Assembly: GCA_949128115.1 (NCBI GenBank)
Contig: OX421965.1
Coordinates: forward strand, 52,505,257-52,569,256
Reading direction: 5' to 3'
Source of the DNA: Anaspis maculata
Taxonomy: Eukaryota; Arthropoda; Insecta; Coleoptera; Scraptiidae
Length of the DNA: 64,000 nt
The notes beneath the pieces are model-generated. The model did not search any database, was not told the origin of the DNA, and saw only the letters and a program-made list of their open reading frames with translations. Positions 36,560 to 47,978 of this stretch are shown here, piece by piece (position 1 is the stretch's first letter; each line of letters starts with the position of its first letter). The translations under genes and the position numbers were made by a program.

Positions 36560-37296
36560 CAGTGTCCGACTGATCCACCGGGCAACCGGGCAAATGCCAG
36601 GTAGGCCAGTCCCCAGTTTGGAGGCCCAATTGTCCACATTTGGAAAAAATTGCACTTTGATGCTTTTTTTAAAATCCAAATTTTTTATTTTGTATCAAAG
36701 TCTGGTCCACTTTTGTTTGTGCATATCATGCATTGATTATTTCTGAGTAGTCACTAGTCGTGGAATGACAAGATTAAGATTGTATGTATGAGGCTCCCGC
36801 TGCTCAGGGACGACTTATAGTGTTCATAGGCCCTAGGCACATCTCACATGGTGAAGGACAAGTTGGTATCAGGGAATAAAGCGCCGCAGCTAAAAATTTT
36901 CTGAATTTTAAGGAGTCTTTTGGTCCCTTGACCCCCCTCCCTGACAATGTGTGGTACACTGAATAAAACACAAGCGATTATCATAAATAGTCTCATGTGG
37001 TTAGTAACTTTTTATCGTGATATTTTCTCAATGGCCGGATATAATTTATATTCTTGAGTTTAAAAAAGTTGAAATCAATCGAAGACGATAGTTCGTAGGC
37101 CCTTAAAAGCTCGTTAGTGTGATATTTTCACTTTTTTATTGACACACACAAGTTTTATTGAACAAAAAAAAATGTTTTCTTGAGTTTGGAAAAAAATTGA
37201 AATAAATCGAAGAGCACTAGCTCGTAGGCCCTCAAAAGTTCGTAGGCCCTATAGGCACTCAGCCTACTCTGCTGCCTTATGGATAAGACGGCCCTG
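36560..37296. mobile_element. possible hAT-like remnant with a 122-bp direct repeat
   Basis: The left end CAGTGTCCGACTGATCC and the right end, reverse-complemented CAGGGCCGTCTTATCC, share a degenerate terminal pattern. The flanking octamers match poorly (ccgccaga, ccgctgct). Inside, ttcttgagttt...cgtaggccct is directly repeated at about 37,052 and 37,174. Confidence 0.35.
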
Positions 37297-37524
37297 CCGC
37301 TGCTCCCGCAGTTGGTTTGTTTTATCTGCCATCTAGTCGTGCTCTTTCTTTACCGTCTATGTAGAATTCACATCTTTAGCCACATGCAGGAATCATCGAC
37401 AAATTCGCAAGTAGATCAGTATCTTTGAAATCAAAACGGTTGATGAGCTTATATGCAAAAATCCGGCTGGGTTTCATTTTTGTTCGCTGTTATTTCTGTA
37501 ATTCCTGGATTAATGATAGAACAA

Positions 37525-38047
37525 TGTTACGAGCGGCGATTCTAGATAACACGCGATCTTTCTAGACTCTTCCCGTTAGATCTCAGTGTACTAGTGCGGA
37601 GCGTTCTGGTGTGTTCCGAAGCGCGCGTGTAGGCTTTTTCCCGTACAACTGTATGGAGACTTCAGCAGTGGGTCAAGCTACATTTGTCCATTTTGGCGGA
37701 GTCGCCGGTTCTAGAGCACGGCAGAATTATACGGGTAATGTGCAAGATTTTTCGGAAGTCGTGTATGGAAACCGTATGTCGGGTCACTGTGGAAACTGAT
37801 GGAGAATGCATGAAACATTCTAAATGAATCAGTTGGACCTATATAAGGCATCAATCGTCGCCACAAGCAGTCATGAATTGGAATGCGAAGTGGTAGCGAG
37901 CGGATTAAAAGCGAGCAGTAAATCACAGCGATATTCCTAAGTAAATAATTGTTAGCGTGTATTCATTGTAGTACGCAGTAATAAACAGTGTGTGTTTTAA
38001 AACGATCGTCTCAATTATATTCGAACCCGTACGCGAAATACGTAACA
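37525..38047 (+). mobile_element. solo LTR (523 bp)
   Basis: The segment begins TGTTACG and ends CGTAACA, the inverted TG...CA termini of a retroelement LTR. It contains a TATA box (tataagg, 37,842) and, 138 bp downstream, a polyadenylation signal AATAAA (37,980-37,985), so the U3-R-U5 order fits. No internal retroelement sequence adjoins it on either side. The flanks acaa and ataa match at three of four positions. This is what recombination between two LTRs leaves. The family is not determinable from the LTR alone. Confidence 0.7.
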
Positions 38048-38259
38048 ATAATTTTTTTTTCTCCGTTGTTTTCTTTATCGTAGTGTATTTCAAACAAAAG
38101 TTTTAAGCTTGAAGAAATCTATAGACAATTTGGTCAGCGTCTTTTTTTGTTATTAGCCTTATTATTATTGTTAAAAAGTCGCCTTCGACGCTGACTAGGA
38201 GGCAGGCTCCTCTGCTCCCCCTCCGGTTTCGAGGCCACCTCCATTCTTTGCCCGGTAGG

Positions 38260-39325
38260 CCAAAATTTGCCAGTCCGACGCTGCCGCCAGAAGCTGACGT
38301 AAACGACAATAACGAAGAACTCAAGTACTGGACAGATCGTTCCTCTCCACAGTCATGTGAATTCGAATGGGAGGTGTTTGATAAAGATTGCAATAAATTC
38401 ACGGACTACCCACGGACTTCAATTCATGAATTACCAGGACTCAAACACCCTGCCTGCAGGTACTACGAACTGAAGAGAAAAAAATGTCTTGCCACAGAAT
38501 AGAACTCACAAGGATAGAAGGAATCCTCAACAAGCATCGAAAGGGAACAGGAAAAGAAGGCGAGAACGTTACAACTACGAATTAGCACAATATTACTACT
38601 ACACCTAAAGAAGAAAAGCAGTAATAATGATAACAGACGACAAACAAGTAACTTGTACCTATCCCGTTCAAGATATCAAGAATCATTCCGAAAATATATT
38701 TTCTATAAAAAACGAATCAAGAAGGAAAATTACGATTTCCACATATCTCCTGAAAATATTGAAAACTCCCTGAAACGGATAAAAATATAGGTTATGACCA
38801 CCTTGCATCAGCTTGCATCAGAACTTCAAACATGCTTCTAAAGCCTCAAAACATCGTATTAGACCTTCAGACAGAAAATACAACTCACATTGAAATATCA
38901 AAAGATAGAAGAACTATCAGAAACAAAAATTTCAAACGCCTATGGATATCAGCTACATCCAAGTCTGCCAAATCCAACTATTCTAGGACTCGCTGATGAT
39001 ACTGTGCTGATTGGAAAAACAGAAGCAAGCGTCTTCACCCTTTTCGACATGGCACGCACAAGAACAATTTGCCGAGATTGGGCTACACCTCAACCATAGC
39101 AAGTGCATAGCAATATATATTTAGAAGGGGAAGCTCTGCAGTTTTGAACACGAACGTCCAATCAAATGTATAACGGCCAACGAAAAGATCATATACCTCG
39201 GCGTGGCCTTTAATGACGAAATCGTGATTGATACAACCAAAAATATCAACAGCCTGGAAAACTTGTCACAAAAACTGACGTCTAGTCCTCTTATAAAAGC
39301 CCACCAAAAATTCCAAATTATCAAC
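38260..39325 (+). pseudogene. degenerate LINE, R2/NeSL-like reverse transcriptase
   Basis: The fragment shows GLADDTVLIGKTEAS (palm active site, usually Y/F-A-D-D), then in shifted frames EIGLHLNHSKC and IIYLGVAFND, and finally LSQKLTSSPLIKAHQKFQII. That last block resembles the one after the palm in R2/NeSL-type elements. Upstream, RRRERYNYELAQ-like text near 38,555 and a block near 38,740-38,770 fit the arginine-rich linker and first fingers segment of the same group. Several frameshifts and stops make it inactive. Confidence 0.65.
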
Positions 39326-39358
39326 TAGTTCCGTCCAACTTCCCCGAGAAACCTACTA

Positions 39359-40557
39359 AGTCCAGGAAAAATGACAAAAATATTGGATTGGCTGGGAAAA
39401 ATTTATAACAGGCTGAATTTTTGCATGCACTTTAGTATTGTGACCCCGAACATTTTCTGATAGTTCCCCATCGATATCGTTGCCGCTAGTAAAGTAACGC
39501 GAGGTCAGGTCAGGTCAGGTCAGGTAAAAGTTGGAGAATTTGCAGTTTTTCCGGAGAGGAAAACTGGAACACCGTGAGTACGACTTCGAAAATTTTTCCT
39601 TCAAAAATTAATTCAGTCTTTTCTTCAACTTTCATTTGCAGCATGTCTGCACCTGAAATGAATCTTTCGTGGAGCTCACCGCATGACGACGTTTTTGTAC
39701 TGCAGTTTTTTCAAATTCATGGAATGTGCAAAATTCATTTTGGAAAAATTACCGTCGGAAAACCGGAACCGTGTCGATTTTGAAAACAAGTCTGCACGAC
39801 GCCCAATCCAATCTACTTTCAATATCAGTCGGAATTTTCCAAAAAAAGTCGATCCCTGAGCAGGAATTAATTTTTGAGTGGAGTCCTGCATCAAAAGCAA
39901 GTCGTCCTCACGGGTGAGTGGCCCTCTCGGGTGGCAACGGCTAGGGGAAATTTTGAAAATTCATAACGCTCGACTGGAAGATGGTGGAAAACTGCAACTG
40001 CAGATTTGATTTGACTCTTGTGTTTTGTTGCTTCCTGCTAAATTTGCTTTCAATCAGTCGGATATATTCTAAATAATTAAATGGTAAAGTTTTGAACTAT
40101 GACATTTTTTAATATTTGACAAATGACAGATAGGGCAATACTTTGAACTATTCTGTATGCAGTTTTTTAAGGGCTTCCAAATGAAATATTAAACTCAAAG
40201 ATTACTGGTTCGGCAACTATCGTTTCAGAACGATTCGATTCTTACGTTCCTGGTTCTTTGAACCGCTCTATTTCGTGAATTATCGCCGATACAAAGAACT
40301 TTCACATTATCTCTTGTAGCAAATCGCCTTAGCTACAAATTAGCTCCGTATATTTTCTCGATTAAAGTCGTCGTTCTCAAGATATATTATGTGAAAAACT
40401 ATTTTTCGTGACCTTTGACCTCGCGTAACTTTACTGGCGAAAAACGATATCAATGAGGAATTTTCAGAATTTTTTAAGGGTCACAATACTGAGGTGCATG
40501 CAAAAAATTAGCCTGTTACAAATTTTTTCCATGTGAATGTCTATTTTTTCCTGGACT
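39359..40557. mobile_element. TIR element (1.2 kb), fullest copy of a dispersed family
   Basis: The left arm (agtccaggaaaaatgac, aaaaatttataacaggctga, ttttgcatgcacttta, cgatatcg) is complementary in order to the right arm (cgatatcaatgagg, gaggtgcatgcaaaaaatta, gcctgttacaaattttttcc, ttttttcctggact). The arms are about 160 bp. The core carries gacgcccaatccaatctact, also seen at 18,019 (minus) and 60,548. Between left arm and core, tcagg is repeated five times (39,504-39,523). There is no transposase, so it is non-autonomous. Confidence 0.7.
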
Positions 40558-41399
40558 ATTTTATAAGAAACAAAGGTTGTCGCATTGATGAAATGAAAAT
40601 GATGTGTCCCATTAGAATAGTTTAGATAAGTGACAAGTGGGTAGGCCCCTCGATAGGCCCTGAGTATGTGTAAATACTAGTATTTTTGTGTAATTTTCCT
40701 TTATTTATTATGTAGTAATCGAAGGCGCGCACAAATTCAAATTGATTCACGACTAGTTTAACTTTCGAGCACATTAATTCTTAATTAAATTACGGCACGC
40801 TATAGCCCAATCCGAATTCCATTAGCATGGGTTAAACTTAAAAAGCGATTGTTTGTCGGAGACACAAAGCTGGAAGCAATTCCGAACGGATTGTTTCGTG
40901 GTCCTCTGGGTATCGAACGAATAATTGGATTGATTTTTGGAAAAGTACCCTCATACGTGTACTTACCTACTTGGAGAATTCGATTTTTTTTATGTTGGCT
41001 GTAGCTAGTCACCTAAGACCTAGTGCCTAATTATCTTAGTGACTATTCATGAATACAGATGATTGTTGTCAGGGAAAAAACATTGTGGTAGACAAGATTT
41101 ATGATAGCAATCTATCGGGAAGTGTAACACCTACTGGTTATATGGATGGGATAACACGCATACAGGTAGGGGAGGTCGAGGATGAAACTATTTAGCACAT
41201 ATAGGTTGTAACAGTGCCTTCAGTTTCCAGGACTTTCGTAAAATAAATGTCACTTTGAGCCCGTGTGTCACGCTCATTGACATCCACCTCTCTACCCACA
41301 AAAATATTTTGGCAGCTGTGATTGAGATTAAGCTTTGCTATAGCAAATATCACCATCTTTCGCCAAAAAGTAAATTTTGTCTATCTCCTGTTGCAGTTC
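40558..41399. other. CARP intron DNA, unassigned
   Basis: No gene or repeat recognised. Confidence 0.3.
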
Positions 41400-41536
41400 T
41401 ACCATGCGATCAACAGAATTCGGAATTGAGGTAGGCTGTGAACTGTGAAACTGTGAAAATGAAATTTCAGGATGTCAAGCTGCTTTCGGCCAGACCACAG
41501 CCTACCCCAATTCCGAATTTTGTTGATCGCATGGTA
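41400..41536. mobile_element. 137-bp hairpin MITE
   Basis: Ends of about 41 bp are complementary with few mismatches (taccatgcgatcaacagaat against ttttgttgatcgcatggta; gaggtaggctgtg against cacagcctacccc). The loop is about 55 bp. Confidence 0.75.
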
Positions 41537-44100
41537 TTACGTACTTACACAGTGCTACACGCGAGACTAGACGTTTTTTATCGCGCCTCACAAACATCCG
41601 TCTACATGATTTTCACGTATGTTTCCTCATGTAGACTCATCAAATATTGTTATAGTACAGTTCAATCTATTTTTCTTCTGTTAATGTTATCGGTAATATC
41701 GATAGGAAATATTGTAAGAACCTCTGTTGAACTGAGCAATACAAATTGCTCACATCATTGCCTGGCATTCTTCTAAAAATAAAAGCATGGCAATTTTGAC
41801 TCCATAAATGGAATGAGCTGATGCAAAAATGTAGGGAAAAACATCAAAGGCGCTAATTTTCCATGTTCTGGTAGGTGAAAAAAACAGAAATAATTTTCAC
41901 TCCAATATTTCATTACTTCTACCAGTAAAGAATGATAGCGACATGGCGACTGATAATAGAGTCATACGTTTCCTTGTTATATAGGTAATTTGGTATAACG
42001 ATAATTAAAAGTGCTTTCGTGGGAGCTCCACCACATTTAAATTTCAAGGGTCTCCCACCCCCCGGAAAAAAATCTGCGAGGCACTCCTTCTTAATCGAAA
42101 TAACACGGTCGATTGGGCCATCTTACCAATTTCCGTGCTTTGTCACTAAGGGTGAGGTTTATTTCATTTTTGGTTACTAACCTCTGGCCTATTGGTATAG
42201 TGAAGTACCGAACGAGGTACCAGGATCAGTTGCAGGTTCAGCTTATTTTGACTGTCTGCATTGTAAGAAGTGAGAGGTAGGTATATCTGACCAACGAATC
42301 TGCCCTTAGTATCTTTTGTTCGAATCGAATGCCTAGTAGCACTGGCACAGCAATAATTAAATTCAAAAAACCTCCCTGATCTGGATCTGGACGGATTTAT
42401 ACCGGAATCGAAAATTGCAAAGCACTTTAGCCCCCTGTTCTGTATCCGAGAGGCTACGGACATGAATAAAGTGCGTAGGCATAGTATAATTCTGACGTCA
42501 AACGGTTCCCTGAAAAATATAAATTCTCCCCGTACGCGCGCGTTGCCACTAGAACATTTCACCTGGCCGAAACACTACATCAAACTGTCTGGAAACTCTG
42601 ATGTCTTACTTAACATTCCCGGCACGCAGAAGAAATAACGTTTCGATTTTATATCACAAGACTTCTTTTCACTAATGCAGTTCCCCGAAGTTAGATAGAT
42701 TCAAAATTTTGCTTCGCCAGGCAATTCCTCCGGCTCTTCTTGCCGGTGGGTGTGATGGTAATTTATCAAAAACAAATATGCATGCGAAGGAGACTCTCGG
42801 GAAAAAAGAAAAGATGTGTGCAGGTAAAAAGTTCATAAACGGGAACAGTGGGAATTGGAGACAATCAGAATCGAATGGCGCAAAAAGCGCACGGGTGTTC
42901 AAGAAACGAAAACATTATAACGATAATGTTCAGTCAGCCTACACAGATTGTTAAATTTGCCCGTCGTCGTCGGTGATAGCGATAATAATTGAACAACAGT
43001 TACAAACTTTGAGAGAACGGAGATAGGTACCTCTAGCTCGTTATACGAGCGGAAATCGTTATCCTTCTGGATAACTCAAAGGAAACAAAAATTCAATGGC
43101 CCTTGTGCCCAATCTCTGCAACTTTGTTGTTAGAATAAAAAATCGTTGTCGAGGTATGCTTCATTCAGCCTTATCGAATACTAATAGGAGAAAAATTGTT
43201 CCAATTCATCAACAAAAATCTGAACACTAATCAAGTTGAACAAGCTAAGGACGAAGTTAATATTGGTAAAATAAGGCGTTGCGACAATCGCTGTGGGGTT
43301 ATTTCTTGACAGAAATTCACCATTCGGGTCTCTTTCCAAAGCTACAAGGATGTACAACATCAGTTCGAGCTTATTGGCAGTTCCAAAAACCAAAAAATAA
43401 TTTCCTCAAATTTCAAAATTTTCGATTTTTTTAGGAAGGGATAAGCTCACAGCGATTGATTCCGCAACGGCTTATTTTAGCAATTCAACTCAGTCCCCTA
43501 TCAACTGAACAATGTTATGACCAGTTTATAAATCGACGCAAGCCATGAACATAACGTAGCGAATGAGCCAATCAGTATCAGCGGGAGGAAGGAGGGGCCG
43601 CGGTTGAATATCGGCCTTGATGAGTCATTTCTACATGACGTCACGAGCTCGTCAGTTGTCGCCAACTTGATCAAATTCATAATTCATGTACATTGGAGTA
43701 GAAAATGGAATTTATAGTCAATTAAATATCCAGGCTTGTTAAAGCAATGAAGTATTGATAAGAATGCATGGCTAAACCGCTAAAGATGGGTTGATCAGAA
43801 GCTTATCAATAGACCAGAGTATTTGATGCTATGGTTGAATCTTTTTCGTGAAGAAAATGAAGAGGTGTACGTCTTTTTTGAATCACTGTGTTCATGGGAG
43901 GCATAAGGAGCATCATGCACATGAAGTATCTCAAAGTGCCAAGAAATATGCCTTGAAGACATTTGGAAAGGCAGAAATAGACTAAGACAAGCGAATACGC
44001 CTCATGGGCATGAGGCTCAGTAGCGCACTTCCTTTTTGGAGGATTAGTGAACGCAAGATGTTAAGTGATTAGGGCTCTACCGTCTTGGGCAAAAAATTCC
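41537..44100. other. CARP intron DNA, unassigned
   Basis: No recognised gene. A 132-codon minus-strand frame (42,164-42,562) has no family resemblance or splice context. Confidence 0.3.
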
Positions 44101-44490
44101 AATATGGCAGCCAAAATATCGACAGAATCATGAAATTCGGCTTGAAAATCAAAATGATCGTACTAGACAAGGGTAAGTTCCAAGTTTCATGAAAATCGTT
44201 CCACTAACAAGAGATTTCAATATGGCGGCCAAGATGGCGGCAGAATTATGAAACTCAGCTTGAAAATAGGAATGATCGTACGAGACAAGCGTAACTCTCA
44301 AGTTTCATGAAAATCCTTCCACTTATAAGAGATTTCAATATGGCGGCCAAGATGGTGGGGCAATCATGAAATTTGGCTTGAAAATAAGAATGATCGTACT
44401 AGACAAGGGTAAGTTTCAAGTTTCATGACAATCGTTCCACTAATAAGAAATTTCAATATGGCAGCCAAGATGGCGGCCGAATTATGAAAG
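44101..44490. repeat. 118-bp tandem repeat, about 3.3 copies
   Basis: Units start at 44,101, 44,219, 44,337 and 44,455, each with aatatggcggccaagatggc. They continue gatcgta-gacaag-gtaa and tttcatgaaaatc-ttccac. The spacing is exactly 118 bp three times. The units differ by scattered substitutions. The array is followed by about 270 bp ending in a (GACA)n run at 44,768-44,788. Confidence 0.85.
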
Positions 44491-44825
44491 CCAGCCTGCC
44501 TGTTTGGTCCTTGAGGACCTAAGCTATCCATCGGATGAAGTTCAATCTTCAAGGGCTGTAGCTTTATTTCCCGAGGAGAAGTTCAACTTCATCGAAGTGC
44601 ACAGGAGATCTCTGTTTTTTGAGAATAATGATAACGATGTATGGATAACAAAAATAGTGCCCATTGGCCACCCTTGGGGATATCAGCTATTAATCGGAAA
44701 AAAGTTCCAAGACTCTTGTTTCAATTCTCGAGAAGGAGTACAGCGTCTTAATTTCTGCACGGACTCGGACAGACAGACAGACAGACAAACCGGCCACATA
44801 AGCGTTATTCTGTTACTTATATAAA

Positions 44826-44930
44826 AAAATGTTCTCCAACTGATTTCGACCTCCTGAACACGAATATCGGGTTCACTTTTGAATTGGAACATTTCATTTT
44901 TATCGAAAAACCGAAAAAATGGTAGCCTGT
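44826..44930. repeat. fragment related to the giant palindrome arms
   Basis: gacctcctgaacacgaatat at about 44,850 is identical to the segment at 32,787 inside the palindrome's left arm, followed by cg-gtt-a-tttt similarity. It shows that the palindrome sequence is a dispersed repeat. Confidence 0.55.
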
Positions 44931-45099
44931 CACATGATTTTTAGTGATACCGTGATACCTACCTACTTTTTTTTTGTTATTGAGCGAACATGTTTCGTAA
45001 TTTGAGTGCCATTATCCTTCAGGTACCTAGTATTGGCTATTTCAAAATGTTCAATTATTGCTATTTCGGCACGTCTGATTTTAAATTTGTAGGGTCGTG

Positions 45100-45960
45100 T
45101 AATATGCGCCGAGCCGTGGCTTTGCGGTCGTTTTCAAAAATTGATAACAATTGACTCGACGGTTGGATCGAAGTGGGGTTTTTGTCAAAAGAAAGTTCAA
45201 ATTGTTCTCTAAATATAATGCCCTACATGCAATGATGTATTTCATTAAGAAATTGTAGTTGCCTGCATATCGCAACTTTCTACATCTTACCGCGAATGCC
45301 AGCACTTGATCGGCGAAGCCGCCCTACACCAAAATGTTATTTTTGTAATTGTTCATGATTATTTCGGCAAAATTTTTCTTGATTCGCGTACCAAGGCCAT
45401 GAGCTACCCATTCGAGTTGAAATATTTTCTGTTTTGAATTTCGTTTTGTTCGGAGGAAAGGATATCAAGCACCAGCAAGCAACGAATAAATCATTTGCGG
45501 CCGAGCCGTAGTTTCGGAGTCATTTTAAAAAATTAATAACTATTGGCCTGCACCTCGCACCGATGTGAAATTTTCATTGAAATAAAGTTCAAATCATCTT
45601 CTAAATATAACTCCGCATATGTATTATGGTAAAATGATAAGATCGGGTACTTCCTCGCATGTGATAACTTTCGAGATCAGGCCGGCTTCTGCAATGCAGC
45701 ATTCAACGGCGATGCCGCGTCACACTAAATTGTTATTATTGTCATTGTTTATTATTATTTCGTCAAGATTTTTCTTGGTTCGGGATACAAGGTCATGAGC
45801 TACCCAATGGAGTAAAAATTTTTCGCAAAAACCTTTTCGTCTAGGACTAGATGCTGTGACGGACGGACGGACGGACGGTCGGACGGACGGACGGTCGGAC
45901 GGACGGACGGTCGGACGGACGGACGGTCGGACGGACGGACGGACGGACGGACAAAACGAG
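45100..45960. repeat. two ~394-bp direct repeats ending in a (GGAC)n array
   Basis: Unit 1 begins near 45,106 (gccgagccgtggctttgcgg) and unit 2 near 45,500 (gccgagccgtagtttcggag). Each runs through ctaaatataa, ggcgaagcc/ggcgatgcc, gttattttt/gttattatt and caaggycatgagctaccca. Unit 2 is followed by an array of ggac with regular ggtc variants at about 45,856-45,951. The (GGTCGGACGGAC) higher-order pattern suggests slippage of a 12- or 16-bp unit. Confidence 0.75.
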
Positions 45961-46503
45961 GACAAAAGCGCCTTCCCGTTTGGAGAAGTGCGCTAAAAAA
46001 ACGCCCGGAAGCTCTCGGATAAGGCAGGATGAGTAATTAAATTACTGTATTGCCGAAGAAAATTAAGATGTGTGCTTGAAATTATTTGTTACTGAGCCGG
46101 AGCCCCTGTAATTTCAGAAAGTTACTGTTACCTCTGTGCCAAAAATGGTGGCCCTTGGCAATCTTGAAATGGGAAAAGATCTATTGAGCGCAGAGCGCAA
46201 GAGCAGGGCTTTGGTGGCCAAGAGATCCCCGGTAGCCGAACAGCTGATCGTGGGAAATTTGTGAGGCTGATTGAGTGAAGTAAGTTTTGTGTCTGTCCAT
46301 ATACAATATAGTCAAAGTTGAGACATTAGCTGCATTCCTTTTACATGAAATCTCAGATAATCTCACCTCAGTTAGAGAGAGAAAAAGCGAGAATTGCATG
46401 GGAGGGAGAGAGACACAACTAGCAAATGAAGTGAGAATCCTCAGTTCAGATGTTGAAAGGAACGCAGCTATTGGCTCTGCCGTGACGTCAATGGAAATGC
46501 CTA

Positions 46504-46710
46504 ATACGCTTAATTAGTATGACGTAGGTTGGTGTAGATCAGGGTTCCGGCGCCGCTGCCACTCTTTTCTCAGCAAATTACCGTATAAGGAGGATTAAGT
46601 GCAGTTGAAAAATGTGGTCAGCGTCAACTGTCATGTAGGGTTTGTATCCATGTAGCCATGGCAACGGCGCCCTGACCTACACCAACCTACGTCACACTAA
46701 TTGAGCGTAT
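46504..46710. mobile_element. MITE (207 bp), same family as 16,445
   Basis: The left end atacgcttaattagtatgac and right end gtcacactaattgagcgtat are near-perfect complements. The match continues through gtaggttggtgtaga-cagg for about 45 bp. This copy is better preserved than the one at 16,445-16,640. Confidence 0.75.
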
Positions 46711-47509
46711 GGTCCACACTCCACACTCTCAGTTCATACGTTGCAGTTACGACTTGCATCATTCCATAAATCAGACGTAGCAGCAGTCATCAGTGACACA
46801 TTGATCTTATAACAGTCAGCCTTGTTACTGCATCGAATCGTGAACGGATCCATGGAATCATGGTTCATTAATTTTGTCAACGGATGCATCCATATACGTA
46901 GTATGATTGTTGTTTGTTGATATTGGGTATATGTTCAAGCATCATCAGCAAAGTTGGTAATGCAGAGAAACCTCTCTTAGGACTTTGAATTGTATTTTGA
47001 GAAATTTAATTTACAGTCCGCTCCCCCAAACTTTCGTTAATTTTCTGATAACAATGTTACATAGGCGGTGGCGATAGAGAATGCGCAAACCTTTGACAAG
47101 CTCTCCGATATAAGCTACTTATATCGCAGAGAGTAACGCTTTATTAGAGTTCCATTAAGTTCCACATTATTGACATGTTGCAGAGTGAGGTGGTATACCT
47201 CGTATCATAAGTACGCCCCCAATTACCATCAGTTTTCTTCTGAATGTCAACGTCAATTCTAAAATCGTAATGAGTATCACGTAGATACCACGCAGCTATA
47301 CCTGCTGACATAAATACAAGGTATTTTCGTTGAGTAGGAGTAGGTGTGGGCAGGGACAAAACACACCAGAAAGAGCTTTGGTATTTTTTTTTTGCCCTGC
47401 ATCAACTACTAGGTTATTAGCAGGTTTTTCTGTGAGGGTTTTTCAGTAACGATAACAGTATTGACGATAACAACGAAGACATTTCTGGAACAGTGGAGAT
47501 AATTCAGTC
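46711..47509. other. CARP intron DNA, unassigned
   Basis: No gene or repeat recognised. Confidence 0.3.
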
Positions 47510-47694
47510 GGGTTTTGTTTCGATGGCTTTCTCGTTTCATCCCTTTTCCCGGAGCATCACCGCACGATAGTAGATGCCCCAGTACTAAGAAACGCGTGAA
47601 AAGTCCATCTGGCCTAGTGCAGATTTGAACCCGGGACCTTCGTCTTTGAAAGCGGGGCCGAGTCTACCGTGCTACCGACTGGGTTAGCTTCAGT
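47510..47694 (-). repeat. tRNA-derived SINE, copy 2
   Basis: On the minus strand the head contains gtcggtagcacggtagac (A-box region) and ggtcccgggttcaaatctgc (B box). The body matches copy 1 at 628-826, including cttagtactggggcatctac and gaaagccatcgaaacaaaac. It lies 285 bp upstream of the gypsy element. Confidence 0.7.
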
Positions 47695-47978
47695 ATTGTT
47701 CTTTCACTTGGTCCCTAAAGTAAAATTAGTGAACTTGACTTCAAACTCATCTTGCTGTTAAGGCCGGAATTTTTACTCTGTCCCTAATGATCTTATGATT
47801 TTTTTTCAGAAAACGTGTTCACGCTTTTTATTCGAAGTTCTCATTCTTAGCGACAACGGAACTAATTTCGTTGGATTTGTAGCGGCGCGGCGGTTGAAAA
47901 AAAAATCGAAATCCATTCAGTTTTGTTGAACAAACAAATCTTCATGAAAGCTGTAGTATGACTTCTAATTTTGTAGGT

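Noticed and set aside
39504..39523. tcagg repeats resembling the beetle telomeric motif
   Set aside because: Only about five units, inside a transposon. The opposite arm shows a single unit, so local slippage is enough.
42164..42562. 132-codon minus-strand frame
   Set aside because: No family resemblance and no splice or start context. Length alone is expected by chance in this much sequence.
44101..44490. CRISPR-like array
   Set aside because: Units are 118 bp with homology along their whole length, so there is no short repeat with unique spacers, and the setting is a eukaryotic genome.
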